64,000 nt of DNA from Streptomyces showdoensis (GCF_039535475.1 NZ_BAAAXG010000026.1:310001-374000); one strand, 5' to 3'. Shown: positions 35,075-44,303, counted from the first letter of the stretch. Numbers and translations: made by a program. The notes: generated by a model from the letters alone, not told the origin.

Positions 35075-36163
35075 TCAGCTCTTGGAGCAGCTGGGCAGGG
35101 ACGCGGTGTCGCCCTTGCGCAGCTTCTCCAGGGCCTTGGTCGCGTCGTCGATGGTGCCCACCTTGACGAGGGTGAGGCCGTCGGGCGTGTCGGCGGCCGC
35201 GGCCGCGCAGTTGTCCGCCGGCGTGAGGAAGTACTCGGCGCCCGCGTCCCGCGCGCCGACCAGCTTCATCTCGATGCCGCCGATCGGGCCGACCTTGCCC
35301 TTGTCGTCGATGGTGCCGGTGCCGGCGATGAACTTGCCGCCGGTCAGGGACTCGGGGGTGAGCTTGTCGACGATGCCGAGCGCGAACATCAGACCGGCGC
35401 TGGGGCCGCCGACGTCGGCCAGGTTGATGTCGATGGTGAACGGGAAGACGTGGTCGGTGCCGGCCTGGATGCCGACGATGGCCCGGTCGCCCTCCTGTGA
35501 CTTCACGGTGGTGATGACCACCTTCTGGGTCGTCGTGGCGTCCTTGTGGGCCTTCTCGGCCGCGGCGGCCTCCTTGGCCGGGACGATCGTGAACTCGACG
35601 TCCTCACCGGGCTTGCGCTTGGTGACCTGCTTGGCGACGTCGCCGGGCTCCTTGACGGCCACCCCGTCGACCGCGCGGATCACGTCGCCGGCGTGCAGCC
35701 TGCCCTCGGCGGGGGTGTCCTTGACGACGGTGGCGACGACGACCCGGGTGGTCACCGGGATGCCCAGCTCCCCGAGGGCCGCGACCTTGGCGCTCTCCTG
35801 GGACTGGCTGAACTCCTCGGCGTTCTCCTGGCTCGACTGCTCCTCGGTCTTGCCGTCCGGGTAGAGCGTGTCGTGCGGGACCACGACGCTGTCGTGGGCG
35901 AGCCAGCCGTAGACGGCCTCGACCGCGTTCATGTTGTAGTCCGCGCCGGTGACCCGGACCGTCGTCATGTTGAGGTGGCCGGTGGTCGGGTAGGTCTGAC
36001 GACCCGAGATCTGGAGGACCGGCTCGCCGCGTGCCTCGCCGAGCGTGTTCACCGTCGGACCGGGGCTCATCTCCGAGTACGGCACCGGGATGAGGACGCC
36101 CACGCAGAGCAGCGTGATCAGGACCAGGGTGGAGGCGAGCATCGTCGCGGTGCGGCGTGGCAT
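35075..36163 (-). CDS. Membrane-anchored PDZ and Lon-type (S16) protease
   Basis: A 362-residue YlbL-like protein. An N-terminal signal anchor (about 8-27) is followed by a PDZ domain (about 136-200) and a C-terminal Lon-type serine-lysine protease domain. The catalytic dyad is visible as Ser255 in VGGPSAG and Lys300 in GGIEMK. It probably acts on the outer face of the membrane; substrates are unknown. The ATG at 36163 lacks a clear ribosome-binding site, so it may be leaderless or start elsewhere. The small membrane-protein gene is 43 bases upstream on the same strand. Confidence 0.92.
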   Translation of the reverse strand: MPRRTATMLASTLVLITLLCVGVLIPVPYSEMSPGPTVNTLGEARGEPVLQISGRQTYPTTGHLNMTTVRVTGADYNMNAVEAVYGWLAHDSVVVPHDTLYPDGKTEEQSSQENAEEFSQSQESAKVAALGELGIPVTTRVVVATVVKDTPAEGRLHAGDVIRAVDGVAVKEPGDVAKQVTKRKPGEDVEFTIVPAKEAAAAEKAHKDATTTQKVVITTVKSQEGDRAIVGIQAGTDHVFPFTIDINLADVGGPSAGLMFALGIVDKLTPESLTGGKFIAGTGTIDDKGKVGPIGGIEMKLVGARDAGAEYFLTPADNCAAAAADTPDGLTLVKVGTIDDATKALEKLRKGDTASLPSCSKS

Positions 36164-36206
36164 GGAACGACAGTACGGGACCGGCCTGTGAGTGCGCCTT
36201 CGGGGC

Positions 36207-36446
36207 TCAGCCGGTGGTGGTGCTCGTGGCGGGGGTCGGCGCCGCGGCCGCGGGGGCCGGCTCGTGCTCCGGGCGGGCCGAAGCGGAGGCGGTCGTGTGG
36301 GACCGCTCCATGGCGTCCCGGAACCTCGCGTAGCCCGCGAGCTCGGCGACGTCACCGATGGTCTTGTTGCGTGAAGCCCAGCTTCCCCATATCGCCGCGC
36401 CGACGACTGCGAAAAGCGGAATCAGCAACCAGGCGAGCGCTGCCAT
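36207..36446 (-). CDS. Small single-pass membrane protein
   Basis: A 79-residue protein with one N-terminal membrane helix (LAWLLIPLFAVVGAAIWGSW), a short amphipathic middle (VAELAGYARFRDAMERS) and an Ala/Pro/Thr-rich disordered tail. GGGAGG precedes the ATG. It is just upstream of the PDZ-Lon protease gene and could be its partner or substrate; this is inference from position only. Confidence 0.8.
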   Translation of the reverse strand: MAALAWLLIPLFAVVGAAIWGSWASRNKTIGDVAELAGYARFRDAMERSHTTASASARPEHEPAPAAAAPTPATSTTTG

Positions 36447-36628
36447 CCCGACCTCCCATCCCCGATGGTCCCCAGTGAGTTGATCAGCAGATTATTCATC
36501 CGCGGAATCAACGCTCATGCCTGGGGGGCGGTTACGCAAATCGGGGCGTTCGACTACAGGTCGTCGGCGTGGCTCCTTGCCAGCGGGCCCTCACTCCTCG
36601 TGTTCGCGAGACTCCCCGGGCGAGCGCG

Positions 36629-37102
36629 TCAGCAGGCGCCGACCCACTCCTCGGTACCGTCCGAGAAGGTCTGGTGCTTCCAGATCGGGACCTCGTGCTT
36701 GAGGTCGTCGATGAGCTTGCGGCAGGCCTCGAAGGCCTCGCCGCGGTGCGGGCAGGAGACGGCGACGACGACCGCGATGTCACCCACACGGAGGTCACCC
36801 ACCCGGTGGACGGCGGCCAGGGCGCGGACCGGGTAGTCGGCCACGACCTTCTCGGCGACCCGGCGCAGCTCGGCCTCGGCGCTGGGGTGGCAGGAGTAGC
36901 CCAGGGCGTCGACGTCGGCACCGCCGTCGTGATTGCGGACCGTGCCCACGAAGAGGGTCGTGCCGCCGGCGGCGTCGTCGCCGACCGCGCGGAAGACCTC
37001 GTCGACGGAGAGCGGGGTGTCGCGGATCGCCAGGAGCCTGATCGGGTCGTCCGCGCCCAGCTCGCCGGGGTGGTCGCTCGGGTGGGCGTGCGTGTCTGCC
37101 AT
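36629..37102 (-). CDS. moaE: Molybdopterin synthase catalytic subunit
   Basis: A 157-residue MoaE. With MoaD it transfers sulfur to precursor Z to make molybdopterin. Visible signatures are FVGTVRNHDGG (52-61), CPHRGEAFEACRKLID (117-132) with His119/Arg120, and the catalytic Lys region KHEVPIWKHQ (Lys135, Lys142). A start nine bases upstream (37111) is possible. No moaD or other molybdenum-cofactor gene is in the window, and no Moco riboswitch was seen. It is 80 bases downstream of the epimerase gene. Confidence 0.93.
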   Translation of the reverse strand: MADTHAHPSDHPGELGADDPIRLLAIRDTPLSVDEVFRAVGDDAAGGTTLFVGTVRNHDGGADVDALGYSCHPSAEAELRRVAEKVVADYPVRALAAVHRVGDLRVGDIAVVVAVSCPHRGEAFEACRKLIDDLKHEVPIWKHQTFSDGTEEWVGAC

Positions 37103-37170
37103 GCCGTCCATCGTGCCGCACCGCACGGACATCGCGGAATAGCGCTTTCGACCGGCGGCGCCGGCCCTCC

Positions 37171-37185
37171 GTAGGAGGGTCCTAC
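37171..37185 (-). terminator. Short hairpin at epimerase stop
   Basis: GTAGGA-GGG-TCCTAC is a 6-3-6 perfect inverted repeat overlapping the TAG stop of the epimerase gene. It is a weak candidate terminator between that gene and moaE. Confidence 0.4.
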
Positions 37186-38291
37186 AGGCCGCGCCGCTTC
37201 CGCATCTGCCGGACCAGGGCCGCCGTGCCGAGCAGCGCCACCGTGGCACCGGCCGCGCCCGCCGCCGTCGCGTCCTTGCGCCCGAGCCGGCGTCCGGCGA
37301 CGGTGTGCCGGCCCTGGACCTCCTCCAGGAGCGCGGCGAGCACCTCCTCGTTGGTCCACTGCGGCCGCCAGCCGGCGTCGTGCAGCCGCCCGACGCTGAC
37401 CACCCAGGGGTGCATGGTGTACGCCAGGTCGCCCGCCGGGGACGGGGTGAGCCCGATCCGGTGCAGCCGGGCAGCCGCGCCCAGGGCGACGGCCGAGGGC
37501 AACTCCATGCGGCGGATGCCGGACAGCTCCTCGACCTCCTCCTGCTCCAGCCAGCCCTCGCAGCCGACCGCGAACTCGCCGTCGACCTTCTCCAGGGCCG
37601 CGTACTCCAGGGCGCCGACCAGGTCGTCGACGTGGCAGAACTGCCAGGTGGGGCGGGATCCGGCGACGACGAGCAGCCGGGGCGACTCGAAGTAGCGGGT
37701 CAGCGCCGTGTCCGTACCGCCGATCAGGACGGCGGGCCGCACCACGGTCACGTTGAGTCCGGGGTGGGCGCGGGGCGCGCGGCGTCCCAGGCGCTCGATC
37801 TCCAGGAGGTCCCCGACCCCGGTGGCCTCGGCGGTGGCGCGCAGCTCGGCGTCCTCGGAGAGCGGGATGTCGTTGTCGGGCAGGGCCCCGTAGACCATCG
37901 TGGAGGTGCACAGCACCACCCGGTGCACCCCGGCCGCGGCGGCGGCGGTGAGCACGGTCTGGGTACCGCGCACGTTGTAGGCGGTCCGGGCGGCCGGGTC
38001 GGTCTCCAGGTCGAGGTCGACGGCCAGGTGCACGACCACGTCCGCGCCGCGCAGCTTCTCGGCGATGGCCGGATCGCGTACGTCGAGGATGTGCCACTGG
38101 GCCTCGGACACCTCGCCCCGGCGCTCGTCGATGGCGATGACCTGCTTGATCTCCTCCGAGGCGGCGAGACGCCTGGTCAGGAGGTCGCCGACGCCTGTCG
38201 CGGCACCGGTGACCGCGACGACGGGGCCGCGCGCGGCGGACCTGGCCGAGTGGTTTCGCGCTGCGCGAACCTGAGGATCTGGGGAACTCAC
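37182..38291 (-). CDS. NAD-dependent epimerase/SDR family protein
   Basis: A 369-residue extended short-chain dehydrogenase-like protein. The GTG at 38291 has GGAGAC seven bases upstream. The Rossmann signature is VTGAATGVGDLL; further SDR features are the DVVVHLA strand, STMVYG (the active Tyr position; the following Lys is not obvious) and VVRPAVLIGG. A C-terminal hydrophobic segment (ATVALLGTAALV) before a basic tail may anchor it to the membrane. The substrate is unknown; nucleotide-sugar epimerase is the usual guess. It is divergent from the zincin gene across 212 bases in which I found no convincing promoter pair. Confidence 0.85.
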   Translation of the reverse strand: MSSPDPQVRAARNHSARSAARGPVVAVTGAATGVGDLLTRRLAASEEIKQVIAIDERRGEVSEAQWHILDVRDPAIAEKLRGADVVVHLAVDLDLETDPAARTAYNVRGTQTVLTAAAAAGVHRVVLCTSTMVYGALPDNDIPLSEDAELRATAEATGVGDLLEIERLGRRAPRAHPGLNVTVVRPAVLIGGTDTALTRYFESPRLLVVAGSRPTWQFCHVDDLVGALEYAALEKVDGEFAVGCEGWLEQEEVEELSGIRRMELPSAVALGAAARLHRIGLTPSPAGDLAYTMHPWVVSVGRLHDAGWRPQWTNEEVLAALLEEVQGRHTVAGRRLGRKDATAAGAAGATVALLGTAALVRQMRKRRGL

Positions 38292-38503
38292 CGGGCGTCT
38301 CCAGCGGTTGTCTTCAGTACGTGCGTGAATGACGCGTACGTACCAGGTGGCGTCCATCCTGCCGCAGCCGTCGGCCCGGCGGAGCACCGAGCCCGGATCC
38401 GGCACGGATGTCTACGCTGGTGGTGTGGAGTCGGGGAGGCGAGCCGAGCCGAGAACCCGCCGTCGGAAGAGAAAGCCGGCGGCCCTACGAGCCGAGGAAA
38501 CCT

Positions 38504-39922
38504 GTGAGTGACACCCCATTCGGATTCGGCCTTCCGCCGGAGGAGCCGGAGAACGGCGACGAGGGCAAGAAGAAGGACCCCGCCGGAGGTGGCCAGGGGT
38601 CCGGTGGCCAGGGCGGAAACCCGTTCGGTTTCGGCGGGCTGCCCGGCATGGGCGGCGCGGGCGGGGACAACCCGTTCGCCGCGATGTTCGGGTCGCTGAA
38701 CCCCCAGGACCTGGGCGCGGCCTTCCAGCAGCTCGGCCAGATGCTCAGCTACGAGGGCGGCCCGGTCAACTGGGACATGGCCAAGCAGATCGCGCGCCAG
38801 GTGGTCGCCCAGGGCACGCCCGACGGCACCAAGGACGCCAGCGTCGGCCCGGCCGAGAAGTCCGCGGTCGAGGAGGCGGTGCGCCTGGCCGACCTGTGGC
38901 TGGACCAGGCGACCTCGCTGCCCTCGGGCGCGAACACGGCGGTGGCCTGGAGCCGTGCCGAGTGGGTCGAGGCGACCCTGCCGGCCTGGCAGCAGCTGGT
39001 CGACCCGGTCGCGGAGCGGGTCGGCACGGCGATGGGTGACGTGCTGCCCCAGGAGATGCAGGCCATGGCGGGCCCGCTGATCGGCATGATGCGCTCCATG
39101 GGCGGCGCCATGTTCGGCCAGCAGATCGGGCAGGCCGTGGGCGCGCTCGCGGGCGAGGTCGTCGGCTCGACGGACGTCGGTCTGCCGCTCGGCCCGGCCG
39201 GCCGGGCGGCGCTGCTGCCGCTGAACGTCGAGGCCTTCGGCAAGGACCTGGGCGTCCCGCCGGAGGAGGTCCGGCTCTACCTGGCCCTGCGCGAGGCCGC
39301 GCACCAGCGCCTCTTCGCGCACGTGCCGTGGCTGCGCTCGCACCTGTTCGGCGCGGTCGAGGGCTACGCCCGCGGGATCAAGGTCGACACCTCCAAGCTG
39401 GAGGAGGCGGTGGGCCAGCTGGACCCGACCCACCCCGAGCAGCTGCAGGAGGCTCTCCAGCAGGGCATGTTCCAGCCGGAGGACACGCCGGAGCAGAAGG
39501 CGGCCCTGGCCCGTCTGGAGACGGCGCTCGCGCTGGTCGAGGGCTGGGTGGACGCGGTGGTCCACGAGGCCGCCAAGACCCGTCTGACCTCGGCGGACGC
39601 GCTGCGCGAGACGCTGCGCCGGCGCCGGGCGACCGGTGGCCCCGCGGAGCAGACCTTCGCGACGCTGATCGGCCTGGAGCTGCGGCCCCGCCGGCTGCGG
39701 GACGCGGCCCGGCTGTGGGCCTCGCTCACGGACGCGCGCGGGACGGACGGCCGGGACGCGCTGTGGGAGCACCCGGACATGCTGCCGACGGCGACCGACC
39801 TGGACGACCCGGACGGCTTCGTGCACCGGGAGCACCTGGACTTCTCCGAGCTGGACAAGATGCTCGGCGAGGCCGCCAAGGGCGACGCGGAGGACGAGGG
39901 CAAGGGCGGTTCGTCCGAGTGA
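38504..39922 (+). CDS. Zinc-dependent metalloprotease-like protein (DUF2342/zincin_2)
   Basis: A 472-residue protein with a GTG start behind GAGGAAA. A Gly/Pro/Phe-rich disordered N-terminus (about 1-60) precedes an all-helical domain. The family signature EAAHQRLF (Glu264 to His267) lies in an LREAAHQ helix; this is the E-x-x-H metal motif expected for the zincin_2 family. Proteolytic activity is predicted from fold only. The stop overlaps the GTG of the NUDIX gene (GTGA), so the two are coupled. The family is confined mainly to actinobacteria. Confidence 0.87.
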   Translation: MSDTPFGFGLPPEEPENGDEGKKKDPAGGGQGSGGQGGNPFGFGGLPGMGGAGGDNPFAAMFGSLNPQDLGAAFQQLGQMLSYEGGPVNWDMAKQIARQVVAQGTPDGTKDASVGPAEKSAVEEAVRLADLWLDQATSLPSGANTAVAWSRAEWVEATLPAWQQLVDPVAERVGTAMGDVLPQEMQAMAGPLIGMMRSMGGAMFGQQIGQAVGALAGEVVGSTDVGLPLGPAGRAALLPLNVEAFGKDLGVPPEEVRLYLALREAAHQRLFAHVPWLRSHLFGAVEGYARGIKVDTSKLEEAVGQLDPTHPEQLQEALQQGMFQPEDTPEQKAALARLETALALVEGWVDAVVHEAAKTRLTSADALRETLRRRRATGGPAEQTFATLIGLELRPRRLRDAARLWASLTDARGTDGRDALWEHPDMLPTATDLDDPDGFVHREHLDFSELDKMLGEAAKGDAEDEGKGGSSE

Positions 39923-40440
39923 GCCTGTACGACGACGCGGTCCTCGTCCTGAAGGAGTACGGGGACCAGCCGGAGCTGCGCGACGTCTATCTGGCGCACC
40001 TCGCGGAGCACCCGGACGGCATGTACAAGCCGTGCGCGGCCGGTCACCTCACCAGCAGCGCGCTGGTGATCGACCCTTCGCGCGGGCGGGTGCTGCTGAC
40101 CCTGCACAAGAAGCTGAACATGTGGCTGCAGATGGGCGGCCACTGCGAGCCGGGCGACCCGACGGTCGAGGCCGCGGCGCTGCGCGAGGCGACGGAGGAG
40201 TCCGGTGTCGCGGGTCTGACCCTGCTGCCGGGCGGCCCGGTGCGGCTCGACCGGCACCCGATCCCGGCTCCGTGCAACTGGCACCTGGACGTGCAGTACG
40301 CGGCGCTGGCCCCGGCGGGCGCGGAGGCGGCGATCAGCGACGAGTCGCTGGACCTGCGCTGGTTCGCGTACGACGAGGTGGCGGACGTGGCGGACACCTC
40401 GGTGGTGCGGCTCCTGGAGAGCACGCTGCGGCGCCTCTGA
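39919..40440 (+). CDS. NUDIX hydrolase
   Basis: A 173-residue single-domain NUDIX protein. The Nudix box spans about 74-96 (GGHCEPGDPTVEAA, then LREATEESGV) with the invariant glutamates. The N-terminal helix and HLTSSALVID strand are typical of a housecleaning or nucleotide-diphosphate hydrolase subgroup, but the substrate cannot be assigned. It is translationally coupled to the zincin gene and followed by a strong terminator. Confidence 0.9.
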   Translation: MSLYDDAVLVLKEYGDQPELRDVYLAHLAEHPDGMYKPCAAGHLTSSALVIDPSRGRVLLTLHKKLNMWLQMGGHCEPGDPTVEAAALREATEESGVAGLTLLPGGPVRLDRHPIPAPCNWHLDVQYAALAPAGAEAAISDESLDLRWFAYDEVADVADTSVVRLLESTLRRL

Positions 40441-40452
40441 CACCTGCCCACG

Positions 40453-40488
40453 GGTAAGGGGCGGTCGCCTGGGCGACCGCCCCTTACC
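40453..40488. terminator. 17-bp hairpin terminator
   Basis: GGTAAGGGGCGGTCGCC (40453-40469) pairs perfectly with 40472-40488. It lies between the convergent NUDIX and AIM24 genes and can end both transcripts. Confidence 0.9.
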
Positions 40489-40504
40489 GTTGCCGTGCTG
40501 CGCG

Positions 40505-41260
40505 TCAGCTCCAGGCGTTGTTCTGGTTCTGGGCGTGGGCGCCGTGCTGGCCGACGCCGTACTGGGCGGCGAGGCCCTGGCCGATGGCGGCGTGCTGCGG
40601 CGGCATGACCTCGCTCGGCTGGACCAGGGCGAAGCCCTGGCCGAGGAAGCTGAGCTCCCAGCCCTCGCCGGTGCCGCCGCGGCGGTGGCGGACGCCCGAG
40701 TTGTGCGTCTGGGCCTGCATCTGCACCCGCAGCCCGGTGGACCAGGCGACGATCGCGTCGGCGTCGACGCTGACGTACTTGTCGGGCGTGACCTGCATCA
40801 TCAGCGGCTGGCCCGAGGTCATCAGGGCGACCTTGCCGCGGCCGGAGATGTTCAGCTGGTACTTGCCGGTGCCGGAGACCCCGTACTGGCTGTCCACGGC
40901 GATGACCTCGGTGTGCAGCGTCGAGTCGAGCGCGAGCACGTAGGAGCTGTCGACGGTCAGGCCCTCCTGCTCGACGTCCACCACGTGGATGTCCTGGGCG
41001 AGGTTGGCGAAGTAGACCGTGCCCTGGCCGGAGCAGCGCATGAGGTCGAGTCCCTCACCGGTGCGGGCGCGGGCCCGGCGCTGGTTGGCGGACTGGTACT
41101 CGCCGTCGAAGTCGACGAGTCCCTGGTAGGCGACCATCGCTCCCTTGCGGGCCAGGATGTCGTCCTGGCCGCCCAGGGTGACCCGCAGCAGCTGCGGGTT
41201 CTGGATGACGTACCGTTCCTGGCTCTGCTGTTCGGCGTGGTTGAAAAGCGGGCTCTGCAT
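40505..41260 (-). CDS. AIM24 family protein (third of operon)
   Basis: A 251-residue AIM24-type beta-helix/TRAP-like protein. Typical segments are LARKGAMVAYQG, LDLMRCSGQGTVYFA and LSFLGQGFALVQPSEV. A Gln/Ala/Gly-rich C-terminal tail follows the domain. The family is named after a yeast mitochondrial biogenesis protein; the bacterial function is unknown, though TerD linkage suggests membrane or stress roles. It is the last of three related genes, 19 bases after the second. Confidence 0.87.
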   Translation of the reverse strand: MQSPLFNHAEQQSQERYVIQNPQLLRVTLGGQDDILARKGAMVAYQGLVDFDGEYQSANQRRARARTGEGLDLMRCSGQGTVYFANLAQDIHVVDVEQEGLTVDSSYVLALDSTLHTEVIAVDSQYGVSGTGKYQLNISGRGKVALMTSGQPLMMQVTPDKYVSVDADAIVAWSTGLRVQMQAQTHNSGVRHRRGGTGEGWELSFLGQGFALVQPSEVMPPQHAAIGQGLAAQYGVGQHGAHAQNQNNAWS

Positions 41261-41279
41261 GATGTGTTCTCGCTCCCCC

Positions 41280-41960
41280 TCAGCCCCGGACCCGAAGGCG
41301 GTCGGAGCTGTCCTCGCTCGGCTGTACGACGACGATTCCCTGGCCGGAGAAGGCCATCTGGTAGGCCTCGCCGCTGCCCCGCCCGATGAGGGAGGAGGCC
41401 TTGAAGCTGCGCTTGCCCTTGACCTTGAGCGCCGGGGACCAGGCGACGAGCGCGTCCGGGTCGACGTAGGTCTCGTCGTCGCCGCGGCCGCAGTCGACGA
41501 CGATCGGGGTGCCGCGCGAGGTGAGGGCGACCCAGCCGGTGCCCGCGACCTGGACGTTGAACAGGCCCTGGCCGGCGAACTTGGCGAGGCCCTTGACCCG
41601 CTCGACGCCCCACTGGAGGTGGGCGTCGAAGGCGAGCAGGTTGCTGCCGTTGACGGACAGGGACTCGTTGTTCAGGTTGATGACGACGACGTCGGCGCCG
41701 TAGTCGGCCAGGTAGAGCAGTCCGTCGCCGGAGCACTTCATGACCGGGGCGCCCTCGCCGGTGAGCCACTGCTGGGCGACCTGGCGGACGGCGGGCGGGT
41801 TGGGCTCGTAGGTGATGAAGCCCTCGTAGGCGATCATCGAGCCGGTGCGCGCGTAGAGGTCCTGGCCGGTGGCCATGGCGACCTTGAGCATGGAGCGCCC
41901 GTGGTTCTCCATGCGGGCCGTGACGGGGGTCGGGGCGTAGCCCGCGAGTTGCTGGTTCAT
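41280..41960 (-). CDS. AIM24 family protein (second of operon)
   Basis: A 226-residue stand-alone AIM24 domain with no extension. It contains the same ordered motifs as its neighbours (DLYARTGSMIAYEG, VMKCSGDGLLYLADYG, YQMAFSGQGIVVVQPS). GGGAG precedes the ATG. It begins 14 bases after the TerD-AIM24 gene stop. The three AIM24 domains are diverged from one another, pointing to an old duplication. Confidence 0.87.
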   Translation of the reverse strand: MNQQLAGYAPTPVTARMENHGRSMLKVAMATGQDLYARTGSMIAYEGFITYEPNPPAVRQVAQQWLTGEGAPVMKCSGDGLLYLADYGADVVVINLNNESLSVNGSNLLAFDAHLQWGVERVKGLAKFAGQGLFNVQVAGTGWVALTSRGTPIVVDCGRGDDETYVDPDALVAWSPALKVKGKRSFKASSLIGRGSGEAYQMAFSGQGIVVVQPSEDSSDRLRVRG

Positions 41961-41974
41961 GGTTCCGGGCTCCC

Positions 41975-43612
41975 TCAGACCTCGTAGGGCTGGACGACGA
42001 TGAAGTTGCCGGGGGCGCCCCGGAACTGGAGGTTCACGGTCTCCCCGCTGTGGCCGGGGTACGCGTTGCGGCGCAGCCGGACCTGGCTGGAGAGGATGAC
42101 CTGGGAGGCGGACGACCAGGCGACGACGGCGTTGCAGTCGGCGAAGGTGGTCGGCGTGACGGGCAGCACGACGGGGACGCCGTGGGTCTTCACGACGACG
42201 GTGCCGGCGCCCTGGAACTGCATGGTGAAGAGGGCGCCGCCGGGGATGCCGTGGCCCTCGATCCGGCGGACCTCGTACTGGAGCGACTCGTCGAAGGCGA
42301 GCACGTTCTCGGCGGAGACGCAGATGCCGTCGCCCTGGAGCTCGATCGGGTGCAGATGGGCGCCGTTCTCGGCGAGGAAGACCTGGCCGCGGCCGGTGCA
42401 GCGCATCAGCTGCATCTCCTGGCCGGTGGCGTTGCCGACGATCCGGCCGGCGAATCCGGCTCCCTTGTAGGCGAAGTCCACCTTGCCCTGGTACATGACC
42501 ATCGAGCCCTGGCGGGCGAGCACGGGGGCGCCGCCCATGGCGAGGTCGACCCGCATGAGCTGCTGGTTCTGCGGGGTCCAGCGGGCGCCGGTCGCGGCCT
42601 CCTTGTACGGCGCGAGCGCGGCGGCGAGCCCGGCGCCGGCGGCGGGGGCGCCCTGCGGGACGCCCGGCGGCATCCCGTGCTGCGGAGGGAACTGGCCGGG
42701 GGGCTGCCCCGGGACCTGGCCGTACTGCGGCTGGCCGTACGGGGCGGGGGCCGGCTGGCCGTAGACCCCGGGCGGCGGGGTCTGGCCGGGCACCTGGCCG
42801 TACTGCGGGGGCTGCGGCGGCTGCCCGTACGGCGCGGGCGCCGGGGCGGGCGGGGCCGGGGCGGGCGCCGGGGCCGGGGGCGCCAGCGGCGCGACCATCG
42901 TCGGCGCGGTGTGCACCGGCGCGGGCGCCGGAGCGGGGGCCGGGGCCGGCGGGGCGCCGAAGGCGGGGGCCGGAGCGGGGGCGGCGGGCGCGGCGGGCGC
43001 GCCGAAGGCCGGCGGCGCGGCGGCCTGGCCGGGCGGGGCGAAGCCCGGGGCGGACGCGGGGGCCTGCTGCGGGGCCGGCTCCTCCTCGGCGACCTCGCCG
43101 CCGAAGTTCCGGAGCAGCGCCTCCAGGCCGCCGTCGAAGCCCTGGCCGACGGCGGCGAAGCGCCAGACGTCCTTCAGGTAGAAGTCGCCGAGCATGACCG
43201 CGCGTTCGGTGGAGAACTCCGCACCGGTGAAGGCGTAGCGGGCGACTTCCTCGCCGCCCGCGACGATCCTGATCCAGCCGGGGCCGACCTGCGACATCTG
43301 CCCGGCGCCGTCGATCGTCGCGGTGAACGACAGCTTGTGGATGTGCGCGGGCACCCGGTCGAGGGTGACGCGGAAGGACTCGGTGTCGCCCGCCTGGGCG
43401 CCGAGCAGCTGGATGGACTCCTCGGGCGACTTCGGCTGGTTGAAGAAGACGAAGTACCGGTCGTCGGAGAGCCGCTCGTCCGCGTCGAGGCCGAAGCAGC
43501 TGATGTCGAAGGTCAGGCCGGGCGCCGCGATCTGCACGCCCACGTACAGATCGGTGCCCGCCGTGAGATCACTGATCTTGGCCTTGTGGCCGCGTTGGAA
43601 TTCCCTGGCCAT
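41975..43612 (-). CDS. TerD-AIM24 fusion protein
   Basis: A 545-residue protein, first in the operon, with the ATG at 43612 behind GGGGGACGG. Residues 1-175 are a TerD-like domain (DISCFGLDADERLSDDRYF, AVMLGDFYLKDVWRF), related to calcium-binding tellurite-resistance proteins. A 180-residue Pro/Ala/Gln/Gly-rich linker (about 185-365) follows, then a C-terminal AIM24 domain (about 370-545, VLARQGSMVMYQG, MRCTGRGQVFLAENG). TerD proteins are implicated in membrane-linked stress signalling. The long flexible linker may let the two domains reach different partners. Confidence 0.88.
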   Translation of the reverse strand: MAREFQRGHKAKISDLTAGTDLYVGVQIAAPGLTFDISCFGLDADERLSDDRYFVFFNQPKSPEESIQLLGAQAGDTESFRVTLDRVPAHIHKLSFTATIDGAGQMSQVGPGWIRIVAGGEEVARYAFTGAEFSTERAVMLGDFYLKDVWRFAAVGQGFDGGLEALLRNFGGEVAEEEPAPQQAPASAPGFAPPGQAAAPPAFGAPAAPAAPAPAPAFGAPPAPAPAPAPAPVHTAPTMVAPLAPPAPAPAPAPPAPAPAPYGQPPQPPQYGQVPGQTPPPGVYGQPAPAPYGQPQYGQVPGQPPGQFPPQHGMPPGVPQGAPAAGAGLAAALAPYKEAATGARWTPQNQQLMRVDLAMGGAPVLARQGSMVMYQGKVDFAYKGAGFAGRIVGNATGQEMQLMRCTGRGQVFLAENGAHLHPIELQGDGICVSAENVLAFDESLQYEVRRIEGHGIPGGALFTMQFQGAGTVVVKTHGVPVVLPVTPTTFADCNAVVAWSSASQVILSSQVRLRRNAYPGHSGETVNLQFRGAPGNFIVVQPYEV

Positions 43613-43727
43613 ATGTGACGACCGTCCCCCATCCCGATTCACGATTGCGTCGCGCCAGGCTAACGGCTGACCACGGCATTGAGCCAAGCCCGAACGCATT
43701 CGGTACAGAACCGGAGCACTTCCGGAA

Positions 43728-44303
43728 TCACTCCTCCCGGGCGGCCGGCGGGTGCGGGAGCCGGCCGGCGGCCACCACGCCCTCCAGATAGCCGCGGGCC
43801 CGCTCGGTGCGCGGGTAGGCCTCCAGGAGCCGCCAGAAGCGCGGTCCGTGACCGGGCACCAGCAGGTGGGCCAGCTCGTGGCAGAGGACGTAGTCGACGA
43901 CGTACTCGGGCATGCCCTGGAGCCGGTGGGAGAGGCGGATGCTGCCCTCGGAGGGCGTGCAGGAGCCCCAGCGGGTGTTCTGGTTGGTCACCCAGCGCAC
44001 GGAGCTGGGGCGGGCCCGGCCGCCGAAGTACTGCTCGGCCAGGCGTTCGGCGCGCTCGGTCAGCTCGCGGTCGCCGAGGACGCCGCGGCTCTCCTGGGCC
44101 GCCAGCTTGTCCAGCATGACCGTGACCCAGCGCTGCTCCTCGGCCTCCGACATCCGGGCCGGGATGAGCACGATGGTCCGGTCGCCCTCGCGGTATGCGG
44201 AGACGGTTCTGCTCCGGCGGGAGCTTCTGCGGACCTCGACCGCACTCGTCCCGGAACCGCGGGGCGGATCGCTCGTCACGCTGCGCTGTGGGTCGGCCGG
44301 CAC
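43728..44303 (-). CDS. YgjP-like zinc metallopeptidase (M48 superfamily)
   Basis: A 191-residue protein with a GTG start at 44303 that has only a weak ribosome-binding site. The YgjP/DUF45 signature is complete: TRWGSCTPSEGSIRLS, then CHELAHLLVPGHGPRFW with His142, Glu143, His146 and His152. Family members are cytosolic predicted metalloproteases of unknown target. It is divergent from the ThiF-like gene across 177 bases in which no clear promoter was found. Confidence 0.9.
   Translation of the reverse strand: MPADPQRSVTSDPPRGSGTSAVEVRRSSRRSRTVSAYREGDRTIVLIPARMSEAEEQRWVTVMLDKLAAQESRGVLGDRELTERAERLAEQYFGGRARPSSVRWVTNQNTRWGSCTPSEGSIRLSHRLQGMPEYVVDYVLCHELAHLLVPGHGPRFWRLLEAYPRTERARGYLEGVVAAGRLPHPPAAREE

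Noticed and set aside
36447..36628. Moco riboswitch or other gene near moaE
   Set aside because: The 182-base gap has no recognisable structured element and only an eight-codon ATG frame.
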